NCBI GenBank assembly: GCA_964406445.1
Contig: CAYORU010000001.1
Location: forward strand, 223,053-287,052
Direction: 5' to 3'
DNA: 64,000 nt
Source of the DNA: SG8-30 sp964406445
Lineage (GTDB): Bacteria; Pseudomonadota; Gammaproteobacteria; Steroidobacterales; Steroidobacteraceae
Shown in pieces: positions 34,370-43,039 of this stretch; the first letter of the stretch is position 1, and every line of letters starts with the position of its first letter. Under the pieces are notes generated by a model. It was not told the origin of the DNA and ran no database searches. It saw nothing but the letters and a program-made list of their open reading frames with translations. The position numbers and the translations under genes are program-made.

Positions 34370-35544
34370 TTCCACGCCCAGAAGCTGTACCAGGAGATTC
34401 CCTGGTCGAAACGGCCGGTATTGCCGTCGACGGCGCCCTCCTCGGCCAGTGCGCGCCCGAACGCCTCCTCGCCGAACCAGTCGAGGCTCGGGACCACGTG
34501 CTGCTCCACGCGGTCGCGCCGGAATCCGGCGGCGACGCACAGCTCGACCGGGTCCTCGTCCCGAAACGTCTTGTAAAAGGGCTCGTTGTTGTACCAGCTG
34601 TCCCAGTCGAGGTAGAAGCCCTCGTAGGCCGGCAATGCATGGTTCGGCGGCAACTCCATGTGCAGCATCAGTCCGCCCGGCCGCAGCACGCGATGCGCCT
34701 CGGCCAGGACGCGGCCGATGCCGGCGAGCGGCACCTCGTGAAGGAACATGGACGAGAACACCACGTCGAAGCTGTTCTCCGGGTAGGCGAGCCGCGTGGC
34801 GTCCATCTGGCGGAAGTGCACGGCCTTGCCGAGGGCACGGGCCCGCGCGTGGGCATAGCGCAGGCATGGCGCTGCGACGTCGATGGCGTGGATCTCCGCG
34901 GCGGGGTACGCCTCGGCCCAGGGCAGCGTGTTGTGACCGACGGTGCAACCGAGGTCGAGGATGCGGCGCACCTCGAGGTCCGGATGCTTGCCGCGCAGGA
35001 AGCGCGCCAGCGTGCGCCCGATGTCGCCCTGGTCGGCGCCCATCAGGCCCATGTAGAAGACCGTCGCGCCATGATCGAAGAACGCGCCCTGGGTGGCATC
35101 GTCCGCGCCGGCCTCGCGGTCATAGTTCCCCGGCATCAGGTGCACGTCGATGCCGCTGACGTTGCGGGGCACGGCCAGCGCCGGATCGAGCGTCAGCGAG
35201 CCGGGTCCGCCGGGCGCGGCAACCCGCCGGTTGAGCTCGAGGCGCGCCCGGCCCACGGGGTCGCGCACCGAGTCCCAGGTCAGCTCCTGGGCATTGACCC
35301 GGATCGAGCTGTAGAAACGGAAGGAGTCGTGGTCGCGCATCCCCGCGTGCACCTCGGCGCTGGTCGCGGGATCACGGCCCAGCGACCTCGCGAGGCGCGG
35401 CCTGACGTCGTGCTCGTACGCGGCGCGCATGTCCGCGGCAAGGTCGTGCAGGACGAAACCCCGCAGGGCAGCCACGAAGTCCTGCCGCGCGCCCTCGTCC
35501 AGCGTCCGTGGCAGGCGAAGGTCGTGTTGCGGTTCGAATGCCAT
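34366..35544 (-). CDS. SAM-dependent methyltransferase with N-terminal extension
   Basis: 392 residues. The class I methyltransferase domain spans about 185-320: motif I ILDLGCTVGHNT, motif II IHAIDVAAPCLRYA, motif post-II FRQMDATRL and SFDVVFSSMFLHEV. The first 180 residues are an unusual extension that starts with MAFEPQHDLRLPRTLD and may hold a second small domain. The C-terminal 70 residues are helical with Trp and Tyr. Substrate unknown. First gene of a GTGA-coupled operon with a coiled-coil protein and DUF3187. Confidence 0.85.
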   Translation of the reverse strand: MAFEPQHDLRLPRTLDEGARQDFVAALRGFVLHDLAADMRAAYEHDVRPRLARSLGRDPATSAEVHAGMRDHDSFRFYSSIRVNAQELTWDSVRDPVGRARLELNRRVAAPGGPGSLTLDPALAVPRNVSGIDVHLMPGNYDREAGADDATQGAFFDHGATVFYMGLMGADQGDIGRTLARFLRGKHPDLEVRRILDLGCTVGHNTLPWAEAYPAAEIHAIDVAAPCLRYAHARARALGKAVHFRQMDATRLAYPENSFDVVFSSMFLHEVPLAGIGRVLAEAHRVLRPGGLMLHMELPPNHALPAYEGFYLDWDSWYNNEPFYKTFRDEDPVELCVAAGFRRDRVEQHVVPSLDWFGEEAFGRALAEEGAVDGNTGRFDQGISWYSFWAWK

Positions 35545-35624
35545 GGATCGCGCTCCCCTGAGGCTGCGCGCAGGATAGCATCGGCGGCGAGGAGCGATCC
35601 CGGGCCGGGACGAGGAGCGGAAGC

Positions 35625-36140
35625 GTGGGCGAGCATCACCTCTACCTGCCGGCGTGGGCTACACCGCCGCCGCCCGGCGCGATCGAGGCCTTCGTCGCCG
35701 CCGCCGCGCGGGCCCGCGCCGACGTCGACGCGGACGCCGGCTGCCAGGTGCGCCGCATCGGGCGCGACGCGGCCACGGCGCTTCGGATCTTCGACCTCAT
35801 CAGGATCGGCGACAAGCGCGGAACCTTCACGCTGCCGTGGATCGTCGAACGGGCGGGCCTGCCCGGGCCCGCGGTGGGCCGGCTGCTCGCGCTGCTCGAC
35901 GCGGCGGGCCGGCCGACGCTGCTCTTGCGGATCACCCGCGTCGGGAGCGCCATCTTCGGAAAGGTCACGGCGGAGGAGACCGCGGTGGACGGCTCGCCCG
36001 TGCGCGACCCCGCGGTGTGGGTGCCGCTCCACACGGACTACTGGAACGACCTGCTCGCGCCCTACGGCCTCGCGGTCACGGCCGACATGCCGTTCTGGAT
36101 CGAGGAATTCGAGCTGGTCTACGACGCCGACGCGCCGTGA
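35625..36140 (+). CDS. ASCH-like domain protein
   Basis: 171 residues from a GTG start with GAGGAGCGGAAGC before it. Residues 55-165 fit the ASCH beta-barrel (PUA-related): IGDKRGTFTLPWIVE near the start, LLLRITRVGSAIFGKVT, and the tail WNDLLAPYGLAVTADMPFWIEEFELVY, where the final strand closes the barrel. ASCH domains bind RNA or nucleotides. A short helical lead of 50 residues precedes it. No partner genes visible; function open. A strong hairpin follows its stop. Confidence 0.75.
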   Translation: MGEHHLYLPAWATPPPPGAIEAFVAAAARARADVDADAGCQVRRIGRDAATALRIFDLIRIGDKRGTFTLPWIVERAGLPGPAVGRLLALLDAAGRPTLLLRITRVGSAIFGKVTAEETAVDGSPVRDPAVWVPLHTDYWNDLLAPYGLAVTADMPFWIEEFELVYDADAP

Positions 36141-36147
36141 CGAACGC

Positions 36148-36174
36148 CGCCGGGCCGCGGGTCGCGGCCCGGCG
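36148..36174. terminator. 12-bp hairpin between convergent genes
   Basis: Arms CGCCGGGCCGCG-type (36148-36159) and its complement (36163-36174) close the three-base loop GGT. It lies between the stops of the ASCH gene (plus) and the glycine-zipper lipoprotein gene (minus), so it can serve both strands. No T-run on either side. Confidence 0.6.
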
Positions 36175-36185
36175 ACGGATCTCGC

Positions 36186-37037
36186 TCACTTCATCTCGAA
36201 AGGCGAGGTCAGCGCGAACGGGATGACGGTCCCGGCGGTCACCTCGAGGTCGCCGCCGGTGCGCTTGGCGACGGCCGCGCCGGCGCCGGCGCCGAGCAGG
36301 CCACCGATCACCTTGCCCTTCTTGTCGTCGACCTGGTGGCCGAGCACCGCGCCGAGCACCGCGCCGCCGGCGATCTTGGCCGCGTCCTTGCCGCTCTCAC
36401 GCGCGCCCTCCTGCACGATGCCGGCCGCGATCTGCGCCGTGGTGCCGTTCTCGAGCCTGAGCTCGCTCAGCGCCAGCCCGAGCTTCGGCGTACCGCCGAT
36501 CTCCTGGCTGCCCGAGTAGACGTCGGTCACGCGGCCCTTCACCTCGGCGCCGGCCGAGGCGACCGTACGGCCGTCCACGACCAGCGGCTGCGACAGGCGC
36601 GCCGAGAAGACGTCGCCGATCTTGGCGGTCCTGGTGGTGACCGCCTGGGTCAGTTCCACGGACAAGGACGTGCCGGCCGGGACGACGACCGGCTTCGGGG
36701 CCGCGGCGACCGGCTTCGGCGCAGGGCTCGGTGCGGCCGATGCGGAGGTCGCCGGACGCGGCGCGGCAGCCGGCTTGCTGGCCGCCTTCTCGCGCGCGGC
36801 GATTTCCGCCTCGCGCCTGGCGAGTTCAGACTCCTTCTCCTTCATCGCCAGCTCCGCCTCGCGCTGGGCGAGCGCTTCCTCGCGGGCCGCGAGCTCGTCG
36901 ACGGGCGCCTCCGCGGCGGCGTCGGCCGCGGGTGCGGCGGCCTCCTCGGGCGCCTTCGAGCCACCGCAGGCGGCCAGGGCGAACGCGAGGACGGCAGGCG
37001 CGGCCAGCAGCGCGGCGCGCGGATACATCGAGGTCAT
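36186..37037 (-). CDS. glycine-zipper lipoprotein with coiled-coil
   Basis: 283 residues. Lipobox LAAC (Cys24) after MTSMYPRAALLAAPAVLAFA. Residues about 48-90 are a charged coiled coil of repeated Ala/Glu/Arg (EEALAQREAELAMKEKES), then a Pro/Ala linker. The beta-rich section from about 120 (VVVPAGTSLSVELTQAV) to about 200 is of the YMGG/DUF type found in stress lipoproteins. A glycine zipper lies near 215-260 (AGGAVLGAVLGHQVDDKKGKVIGGLLGAGAGAAVAKRTG). An outer-membrane anchor that contacts peptidoglycan or membranes is plausible. No operon partner. Confidence 0.8.
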   Translation of the reverse strand: MTSMYPRAALLAAPAVLAFALAACGGSKAPEEAAAPAADAAAEAPVDELAAREEALAQREAELAMKEKESELARREAEIAAREKAASKPAAAPRPATSASAAPSPAPKPVAAAPKPVVVPAGTSLSVELTQAVTTRTAKIGDVFSARLSQPLVVDGRTVASAGAEVKGRVTDVYSGSQEIGGTPKLGLALSELRLENGTTAQIAAGIVQEGARESGKDAAKIAGGAVLGAVLGHQVDDKKGKVIGGLLGAGAGAAVAKRTGGDLEVTAGTVIPFALTSPFEMK

Positions 37038-37220
37038 GTGGGTTCCTCCCAGGTCAGGGTCGGCGTGACCCTAGCGTTTACTGAGAGCGCGCGGAAGCCC
37101 CCTCAGTTCCCGATTGGCGACAACCTCACCAGCCCGCGGCGTGGTTCAGGCCGCGTTCACGTTCGCTCGGACCGGGTGGCCCGCGGCTAGACTTGGGCCT
37201 CGGTCGGCTCCGGAGGTCGA

Positions 37221-37889
37221 GTGCTCATCCAGTCCCTGCTGGTCGCCCACGTCGCCGTGCTCGGCTACTGGCTGGGCGCCGAGCTCGTCATCAATTCCAC
37301 CTACCGCTACGTCTCCTGGTCGGCGGACATGCCCTTCGCGGAGCGCAGCCGCCTGATGGATCTCGTCATGGACGTGGACCAGCACGTGCGCTACGCGCTG
37401 GTGCTGCAGGCCGGGCTCGGCACCGTCCTCGCGGCGCTGCTCGGTTACCTGCCCGGTGGCCCGTCGCTCGCGGTGGCGGGGGCCGCCGGCGCCGCGGCCT
37501 GGCTGGCACTCGTGGAGCTGGCCCATCGCATGCGCCGCGAAACCTCCGGGCAGCTCCTCGCCAGGCTCGATCGCGGCCTCCGCTACATCGCGATCGCGGC
37601 GCTGGCGGCCCTCGCTGCCGCCGCGATCGCTGGCCGGCTGCCGCTGCCCGGGTGGCTCGCCTGGAAGCTCGCGGCGTTCGCCGGCGTCATCGCCTGCGGC
37701 CTCGGCATCCGTCTCGCCCTCGTGGAGTTCTTCCGGCACTGGGACGAGGTCGCAAGGCTCGGATCGAGCGCCCTGCGCGAGCGGGCGATCCGCCGCGGCT
37801 ACGCCAGGGCCACGGCCGTCCTGGCGATGCTGTGGGCGCTGATCGCGGCGATCGTGTTCCTGTCGGTGGCGCGACCCTCGGGCCTGTAG
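37221..37889 (+). CDS. multi-spanning inner-membrane protein of unknown function
   Basis: 222 residues with about five to six hydrophobic helices (LLVAHVAVLGYWLGAELVI first, LAMLWALIAAIVFLSVA last). GTG start at 37221 preceded by GGAGG. Conserved-looking loops include TYRYVSWSADMP and LVELAHRMRRETSGQ. The pattern resembles small cytochrome- or copper-type membrane proteins, but paired His ligands are not clear and no family is claimed. It ends 2 bases before the stop of the convergent histidine-kinase gene. Confidence 0.7.
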   Translation: MLIQSLLVAHVAVLGYWLGAELVINSTYRYVSWSADMPFAERSRLMDLVMDVDQHVRYALVLQAGLGTVLAALLGYLPGGPSLAVAGAAGAAAWLALVELAHRMRRETSGQLLARLDRGLRYIAIAALAALAAAAIAGRLPLPGWLAWKLAAFAGVIACGLGIRLALVEFFRHWDEVARLGSSALRERAIRRGYARATAVLAMLWALIAAIVFLSVARPSGL

Positions 37890-37891
37890 CG

Positions 37892-38953
37892 CTACGGCGA
37901 CCCGGCCGGGACGATGTCGAAGACGCCGGCGCGCGTCGGCACCCGGCACACGACGCGCATCCCGCCCACGGCCCGGCGCTCGATCTGGAGTCGGCCCGCG
38001 ACCAGCCGCGCCCGGTAGCGCATCAGGCGGAGGCCCTGGCCCTCCGGCTCGGTCGCCGGATCGAAGCCCATCCCGTCGTCCTCGATGCGCAGCTCGATCC
38101 AGCGCTCGTCGTAGCGCAGGTGGACGTCCACGCCCCGCGCGCGGCCGTGCCGCGCGACGTTGGTGACGGCCTCCTGGACGATGCGGTACAGCTGCGTCGA
38201 GTCGCCCGCGCCGAACAGCGTGAAGGGCACGGGGTCGCCGTGCAGCCGGCACCGCAGGCCGCTGGCCGCCTCGACCTGCTCCAGCATGCGCCGCAGGGCC
38301 TCGTGCAGGCCGGCGTGCTCGAGATCCACCGGCGCAAGGCCGCGCGCGATGCCCTTCAGCTCCTGCATCGCCGTGCGCAGCGTTTCCTGGATCTGCGCCA
38401 GCTCCTGCGCCTCGCCACCCCCGGCGTCGAGCCGGCGGCCCAGCGCCGAGAGCATCATGTCGATGCCCGCGAGCGTTCCGCCGGCGCCGTCGTGCAGCTC
38501 GCTGCCGAGCCGCCAGCGCTCGTTCTCGGCGGCCTCGAGCGCCGCGCGCTCCAGCTCGCGCTGCTCGGTGATGTCGCGAACGGTGCAGACCAGTCCGCTC
38601 ACCTCGCCGGTCGCCCGGTCCCGCAGCAGCGTCTTCCATCGCTGCCACCAGACGTAGTGGCCGTCCGGCATGCGGCCGAGGCGCTCGGTCCCGCGAATCT
38701 CGAGCCCCGCGGCCATCAGCCAGTCGTCCTCGGAGGGATAGCGTGGATCCGGCGAGGGCGCCGCCTGGACGAAGCTGTCGGGCCGCCGGCCGATCATCTG
38801 CCCGCGGCTGAGCCCGAGGCCCCGGCTCATGGCCTCGTTCACGACGCGGAAGTGATTGCCGCGATCGACGATCCAGACCCAGTCCGGCTGGGCGTCGAGC
38901 ACGGCCTGCAGCAACCCGTCCGTGAGATCGACGAGGGCTTCCGCTGTCAGCAT
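37892..38953 (-). CDS. PAS-domain histidine kinase, NarL/HisKA_3 type
   Basis: 353 residues, cytoplasmic (no membrane segment). N-terminal PAS domain about 10-135 (DWVWIVDRGNHFRVVNEAM, then a PAC-like end LVCTVRDITEQRELER). HisKA_3 dimer and phospho-acceptor His154 in RLGSELHDGAGGTLAG, and the HATPase_c domain (QLYRIVQEAVTNVARHGRARG, IELRIEDDGMGFDP). Its substrate would be a NarL-type response regulator, but none is in the window, so it is an orphan. Its start codon overlaps that of the divergent cysteine-cluster gene. Confidence 0.9.
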   Translation of the reverse strand: MLTAEALVDLTDGLLQAVLDAQPDWVWIVDRGNHFRVVNEAMSRGLGLSRGQMIGRRPDSFVQAAPSPDPRYPSEDDWLMAAGLEIRGTERLGRMPDGHYVWWQRWKTLLRDRATGEVSGLVCTVRDITEQRELERAALEAAENERWRLGSELHDGAGGTLAGIDMMLSALGRRLDAGGGEAQELAQIQETLRTAMQELKGIARGLAPVDLEHAGLHEALRRMLEQVEAASGLRCRLHGDPVPFTLFGAGDSTQLYRIVQEAVTNVARHGRARGVDVHLRYDERWIELRIEDDGMGFDPATEPEGQGLRLMRYRARLVAGRLQIERRAVGGMRVVCRVPTRAGVFDIVPAGSP

Positions 38954-39500
38954 GCCGGAAGCCTACACCGCCTTCGCCCGGCGCGACGAGACCCGGGCTT
39001 GCCGCGGCTGCGGCGCGGGTATCTGCGTACCCCACTGCGGCAACCGGGACGGGCGGCGCAGGTCCCCGGCGTGCTTCGATATCGGTCTGTTCGAGGAGCA
39101 CTCGAGAGTGACGCCGCTGGGGCTCGGGCCCGACGATTGTCGCGCAGCGCTGCACGGCTACCGCAGGCGCGTGGGAGGCCTGCGGGCCTTGCTCGAGCGA
39201 TGGCGGCGCGGCGAGCGCGTGCCCGAGCTGCCGGTCGCGGCGGCCGAGCTCGCCAACGATCTCGAAGTCGACGTCCGCGTGCGGGCGAGCGGCCCGGCGC
39301 GCGAGGCGATGACGCGGGTCGAGGCCGCCGTGCTCGCCCCGGCGCTGCAGCGGATGTGGGAATTCAGCGGCCGTCTCGCGCCGTCCTTCCCCGCCGCCAA
39401 GTGGCTCGCGCCGCTCGATGGCATCGAGCTCGAGCTTGCCGCCGCCGAGCAGGCGCTGCTCGCCTGGGAGCGGCGCCATGCGCCTCCGTCCGCCGGCTGA
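38952..39500 (+). CDS. hypothetical protein with N-terminal cysteine cluster
   Basis: 182 residues. Residues about 15-41 hold CRGCGAGICVPHCG and a later Cys (RSPAC), enough for a metal site, with many Arg. The rest is helical (PAREAMTRVEAAVLAPALQRMWEF, then ELELAAAEQALLAWERR). No family recognised. The ATG at 38952 shares two bases with the ATG of the kinase gene on the other strand, leaving no space for separate ribosome sites outside the partner's coding sequence. The end is 5 bases from the convergent DUF3014 gene. Confidence 0.6.
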   Translation: MPEAYTAFARRDETRACRGCGAGICVPHCGNRDGRRRSPACFDIGLFEEHSRVTPLGLGPDDCRAALHGYRRRVGGLRALLERWRRGERVPELPVAAAELANDLEVDVRVRASGPAREAMTRVEAAVLAPALQRMWEFSGRLAPSFPAAKWLAPLDGIELELAAAEQALLAWERRHAPPSAG

Positions 39501-39505
39501 GGCGG

Positions 39506-40348
39506 CTACGGCGTCGCCAGCAGCGCGCGGATCTCGCGCAGCTTCGACTTGACCTGCCGCGCGTTGGCGGGCCCCATCCGGATCAGGATCTTCTGGCCGG
39601 CCGGGCGCGCCTCGAGGTCCGGGTCCGCGAACTCGTACAGCACGTTCGGGCGCTTGAGCGGCACCGGCCCGTCGAGCTCCGGCGCCGCGAGCAGGTCGTC
39701 GATGACCTCGACCAGGCGGTCGTTGAAGTAGCGCCCCGGGTAACCGAGTTCCTCGTAGGCCTGCTGCGCCAGCGGATACAGCCGCTGGTAGGCCGCGACC
39801 GCGGCGCGCGCGTCCACGAGCGCCGCGAGCCGCGCGTAGGGCTGGTAGCGCGCGTAGTTCGCCTCGTCGAGGACCGGCGCGTCCTCGGTGCCCGAGGCGA
39901 GGAAGGCGCCGGTGGCGCCGCGCAGCGGCCGCTGGGTGGCCGGCAGGTTGCGCCGCGGCAGGTTGTCGACCGTCGCCACGACGCGCCGGAGCAGCCCTTC
40001 TCCCGCGAACAGTTCGTCGAAGGCCGGCTTGCCGACCAGCGCCGTCGCCTCGCGCGCGGCCCGCGCGTCGCTCGCATCGAGCGCCGGCAGCGGCTCGACC
40101 AGCGCCTCCGCGGGCGAAGCCTCCACCGGATGGCGGACGGCGGGCGGCGACTCCGCCGTCACCGCGGGCGCGACGGCAGGTTCCTCGACCGGCGCCGGCG
40201 GCGCGGCGCGGAAAAACGCCCACCATGCGCCCGCCGCGACGCCGGCGAGCAGGACGGCGCCGGCAACGACGCGACGGCCCACGGTCTCGTCGCCGGGCGT
40301 GGCGCGGGGCATGCCGGGGCGCCGCGCGTTGGGATCGGTCTGGATCAT
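39506..40348 (-). CDS. DUF3014 family membrane-anchored protein
   Basis: 280 residues. One membrane helix near 26-46 (RRVVAGAVLLAGVAAGAWWAFF) anchors it in the inner membrane with the rest in the periplasm. After a Pro/Ala linker, residues about 90-275 match DUF3014 (FAGEGLLRRVVATVDNLPRRNLP, DEANYARYQPYARLAALVD, ILIRMGPANARQVKSKLREIR). Found almost only in gammaproteobacteria; function unknown. Single gene. Confidence 0.88.
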   Translation of the reverse strand: MIQTDPNARRPGMPRATPGDETVGRRVVAGAVLLAGVAAGAWWAFFRAAPPAPVEEPAVAPAVTAESPPAVRHPVEASPAEALVEPLPALDASDARAAREATALVGKPAFDELFAGEGLLRRVVATVDNLPRRNLPATQRPLRGATGAFLASGTEDAPVLDEANYARYQPYARLAALVDARAAVAAYQRLYPLAQQAYEELGYPGRYFNDRLVEVIDDLLAAPELDGPVPLKRPNVLYEFADPDLEARPAGQKILIRMGPANARQVKSKLREIRALLATP

Positions 40349-40418
40349 GGCTGGGCCTGCAGGGATGGGCGCCGCGACGGCGCCCCGTCCCCGTGCGACC
40401 CGGCGCGCGCGGACAAGT

Positions 40419-41150
40419 TCAGGCGAAAACCCGCGCCCAGAAGTCCTTCATCGCCTGCCAGGACTGCCTGTCCACCGACTCGTCGTAGGCGAGCGGCAGG
40501 CCGAACTTCTCGCCCTTGGCGGTCGCCTCAGGGTTGGTGAAGCCGTGCTTCGCGCCGGGATAGGCGATGAACTGGTACTTCGCGCCGGCGGCCTTCATGT
40601 CGGCGTGGAAGGTCTTCTGGTCCTCCTCGGGCACCAGCACGTCGTCGGCGCCGTGGCAGACCAGGATCTCGGCCTTGACGTCGCCGGGCTTCGGCTGGTG
40701 GGTCCGGCTGAGCGCGCCGTGGAAGCTGACCACGCCCTTGAGGTCGAGACCGATGCGCGCGGCGTGCAGCGACAGCGCGCCGCCGAGGCAGTAGCCCATG
40801 GCGCCGACCCGCGCGGCGTCCACCTGCGGCCGGGCGCGCAGCTGGGCGAGGTGCGCCTTCAGGCGCTCGCCCGTCGAGCCCATGTCGGCGAACAGGCCGT
40901 TCATCAGCTCGCCCGCCTGGGTCGAGTCGGCCGCGACGCGCCCGCCGCCGTACATGTCGGCTGCGAGTGCAACGTACCCGAGCTCCGCGACCTGGCGCGC
41001 GCGGCGCTTGAGGTAGTCGTTCATGCCCCACCACTCGCCGAGCAGGATCACCGCGGGGCGCTTGCCCTGCGCGGCGGCGTCCCAGGCGAGGCAGCTCTCG
41101 AGGTCGGCGCCGCCCGCGGCGTACTTGAGGGTCTGGGTCTTGATGTCCAT
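40419..41150 (-). CDS. dienelactone hydrolase family protein
   Basis: 243 residues, alpha/beta-hydrolase of the dienelactone hydrolase group. Triad: nucleophile Cys121 in MGYCLGGAL (cysteine as in the family), Asp170 in GADDVLVP and His202 in GAKHGFTNP. The early EWWGMNDY segment is also typical. Cytoplasmic. Members hydrolyse lactones and other activated esters, and many are general hydrolases. No aromatic-ring degradation genes lie next to it, so its substrate is open. Confidence 0.92.
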   Translation of the reverse strand: MDIKTQTLKYAAGGADLESCLAWDAAAQGKRPAVILLGEWWGMNDYLKRRARQVAELGYVALAADMYGGGRVAADSTQAGELMNGLFADMGSTGERLKAHLAQLRARPQVDAARVGAMGYCLGGALSLHAARIGLDLKGVVSFHGALSRTHQPKPGDVKAEILVCHGADDVLVPEEDQKTFHADMKAAGAKYQFIAYPGAKHGFTNPEATAKGEKFGLPLAYDESVDRQSWQAMKDFWARVFA

Positions 41151-41281
41151 CGCTCGCTCCTGTCGCGTGGGTTGACCGGCGTGGGCCCGCAGTCAACCGT
41201 CGCGCGGCGACGCTGTCAACATGCGGAGGAACCCCGGCGCTTTCTCGTAGAATGCCGCGTCCCCCGCTGCCGGAGCCGCCG

Positions 41282-43039
41282 ATGCCACGCCCGACCCACG
41301 CGCGGATCGCGTTCCTCGCGCTCGCCGCCGCATTGCTCGCCGCCTGCCAGCCGGCCACGCAGCGCGAACCCGCGCCGTCTGCAGTGGCGCCCGGGCAGGC
41401 GCCCCCGGTCGCGGGCGTCGCCGCCGCGCATCCGCTCGCGGTGGAGGCCGGCCTCGAGGTGCTCGCGAAGGGCGGCAGCGCCGCCGACGCGGCGGTCGCC
41501 GTCCAGGCGATGCTCGGCCTGGTCGAGCCGCAGAGCTCCGGCATCGGCGGCGGCGCCTTCCTGCTCCACTACGAGGCGGCCACCGGCAAGATCCTCGCCT
41601 TCGACGGCCGCGAGGCCGCGCCCGCGGGAGCGACGCCCGGCATGTTCCTCGACGCCGCCGGCGAGCCGCTGCCCTGGCGCGAAGGCATCCTCACCGGGCG
41701 CGCGACGGGCGTGCCCGGCGTCATGCCGATGCTCGGCGCCGCACAGGCGCGCTTCGGACGGCTGCCGTGGTCCGCGCTCTTCGACGGCGTGATACGCACC
41801 GCCGAGCAAGGCTTCGCGGTGCCCTCGCGCCTCGCCCGGTTCGCGAGCGGCCCGTGGCCGCAGGCGGCCGGGCCGGACGCTCGTGCGCTGTTCGGCCGGC
41901 CCGACGGCAGCACCGTCGAGCCGGGCGAGCCATTCACGAACCCCGCCTACGCCGCGACGCTGCGCGGGATGGCCGCGCGGGGGCCGCGCGCGCTGCTCGA
42001 GCCGCCGATCTCGACGGCGATCATCGAGCGGACCCGCGCGGAGCCGTTGCCCGGAACGCTCGCGCAGGCCGACTTCGACGCCTACCAGCCGCGGGTCGCG
42101 GCGCCGGTCTGCGGGCCGTTCCTCGCGTACGTCGTGTGCGTGCCGCCGCCGCCCTCGAGCGGCGTGTCGCTGCTGCAGATGCTCGCCATCCTCGACCGCA
42201 CCGACATCGCAAGCCGCGGCCCAGACGACCCGCAGGCCTGGTTCCTGTTCGCCGAGGCGAGCCGGCTCATGTACGCCGACCGCAATCAGTACGTCGCGGA
42301 TCCCGCGTTCGTGGCTGTGCCCGTGGCGGGCCTGCTGGATCCTGCCTACGTGGCCGCCCGCTCGACGCTGATCGCCGATCGCGCGGGGCCGCCGCCGGCG
42401 GCCGGCACGCCGCCGGGTGTCGCGCGCGGCGCCGACGCCACGGCCGAGCAGTCGGGCACGAGCCACTTCGTGGTGGTCGACGCCGCCGGCAACGTCGCCT
42501 CCGTGACCACCTCGGTCGAGTCGCTGTTCGGTTCGGGACGCGCCGTCGGCGGCTTCTTCCTCAACAACCAGCTGACCGACTTCTCGTTCCGGCCGACCGA
42601 GGACGGCCTGCCGGTCGCCAACGCCGTGGCCCCCGGCAAGCGGCCGCGCTCCTCCATGTCGCCGGTGCTCGTGCTCGACCGCGACGGCCGGCTGGTCGCT
42701 GCGCTCGGCTCGCCTGGCGGCTCGGCGATCCTCGCCTACAACGCGAAGGCGCTGGTCGGCCTGCTCGCGTGGAAGCTGCCGCTGCAGGCGGCGATCGACC
42801 TGCCGAACCTGATCGCCTCGGGGAACAGCTTCTTCGGCGAGGCGGCGAAGTTTCCGCCGTCGGTGCTCGCGGGCCTCGCGGCGCGCGGCATCGAGGTGAA
42901 GCCCGGCCGCGGCGAGGAGTCGGGACTGCACGGCGTGGTGTTCACGCCGGACGGGGGCGCCGAGGGCGCCGCCGATCCGCGGCGCGAAGGAACCTGGCGG
43001 ACGGTCGAGGCCGTCGCCCCCGGTCAGCCGCCGCCGTAG
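41282..43039 (+). CDS. ggt: gamma-glutamyltransferase, lipoprotein form
   Basis: 585 residues. Lipobox LLAAC after MPRPTHARIAFLALAAA anchors it to the membrane and puts it in the periplasm. The precursor splits itself before Thr393 in EQSGTSHFVVVDA, leaving a small subunit that starts with that Thr, close to Thr391 of the E. coli enzyme. GGSAADAAVAVQAML and SGIGGGAFLLHY are large-subunit signatures; SMSPVLVLDRDGR and GSPGGSAILAYN lie in the small subunit. Transfers or hydrolyses gamma-glutamyl groups, for example of glutathione. An ATG at 41252 is the alternative start. The 3' end overlaps 43024-43809 by 16 bases. Confidence 0.93.
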   Translation: MPRPTHARIAFLALAAALLAACQPATQREPAPSAVAPGQAPPVAGVAAAHPLAVEAGLEVLAKGGSAADAAVAVQAMLGLVEPQSSGIGGGAFLLHYEAATGKILAFDGREAAPAGATPGMFLDAAGEPLPWREGILTGRATGVPGVMPMLGAAQARFGRLPWSALFDGVIRTAEQGFAVPSRLARFASGPWPQAAGPDARALFGRPDGSTVEPGEPFTNPAYAATLRGMAARGPRALLEPPISTAIIERTRAEPLPGTLAQADFDAYQPRVAAPVCGPFLAYVVCVPPPPSSGVSLLQMLAILDRTDIASRGPDDPQAWFLFAEASRLMYADRNQYVADPAFVAVPVAGLLDPAYVAARSTLIADRAGPPPAAGTPPGVARGADATAEQSGTSHFVVVDAAGNVASVTTSVESLFGSGRAVGGFFLNNQLTDFSFRPTEDGLPVANAVAPGKRPRSSMSPVLVLDRDGRLVAALGSPGGSAILAYNAKALVGLLAWKLPLQAAIDLPNLIASGNSFFGEAAKFPPSVLAGLAARGIEVKPGRGEESGLHGVVFTPDGGAEGAADPRREGTWRTVEAVAPGQPPP

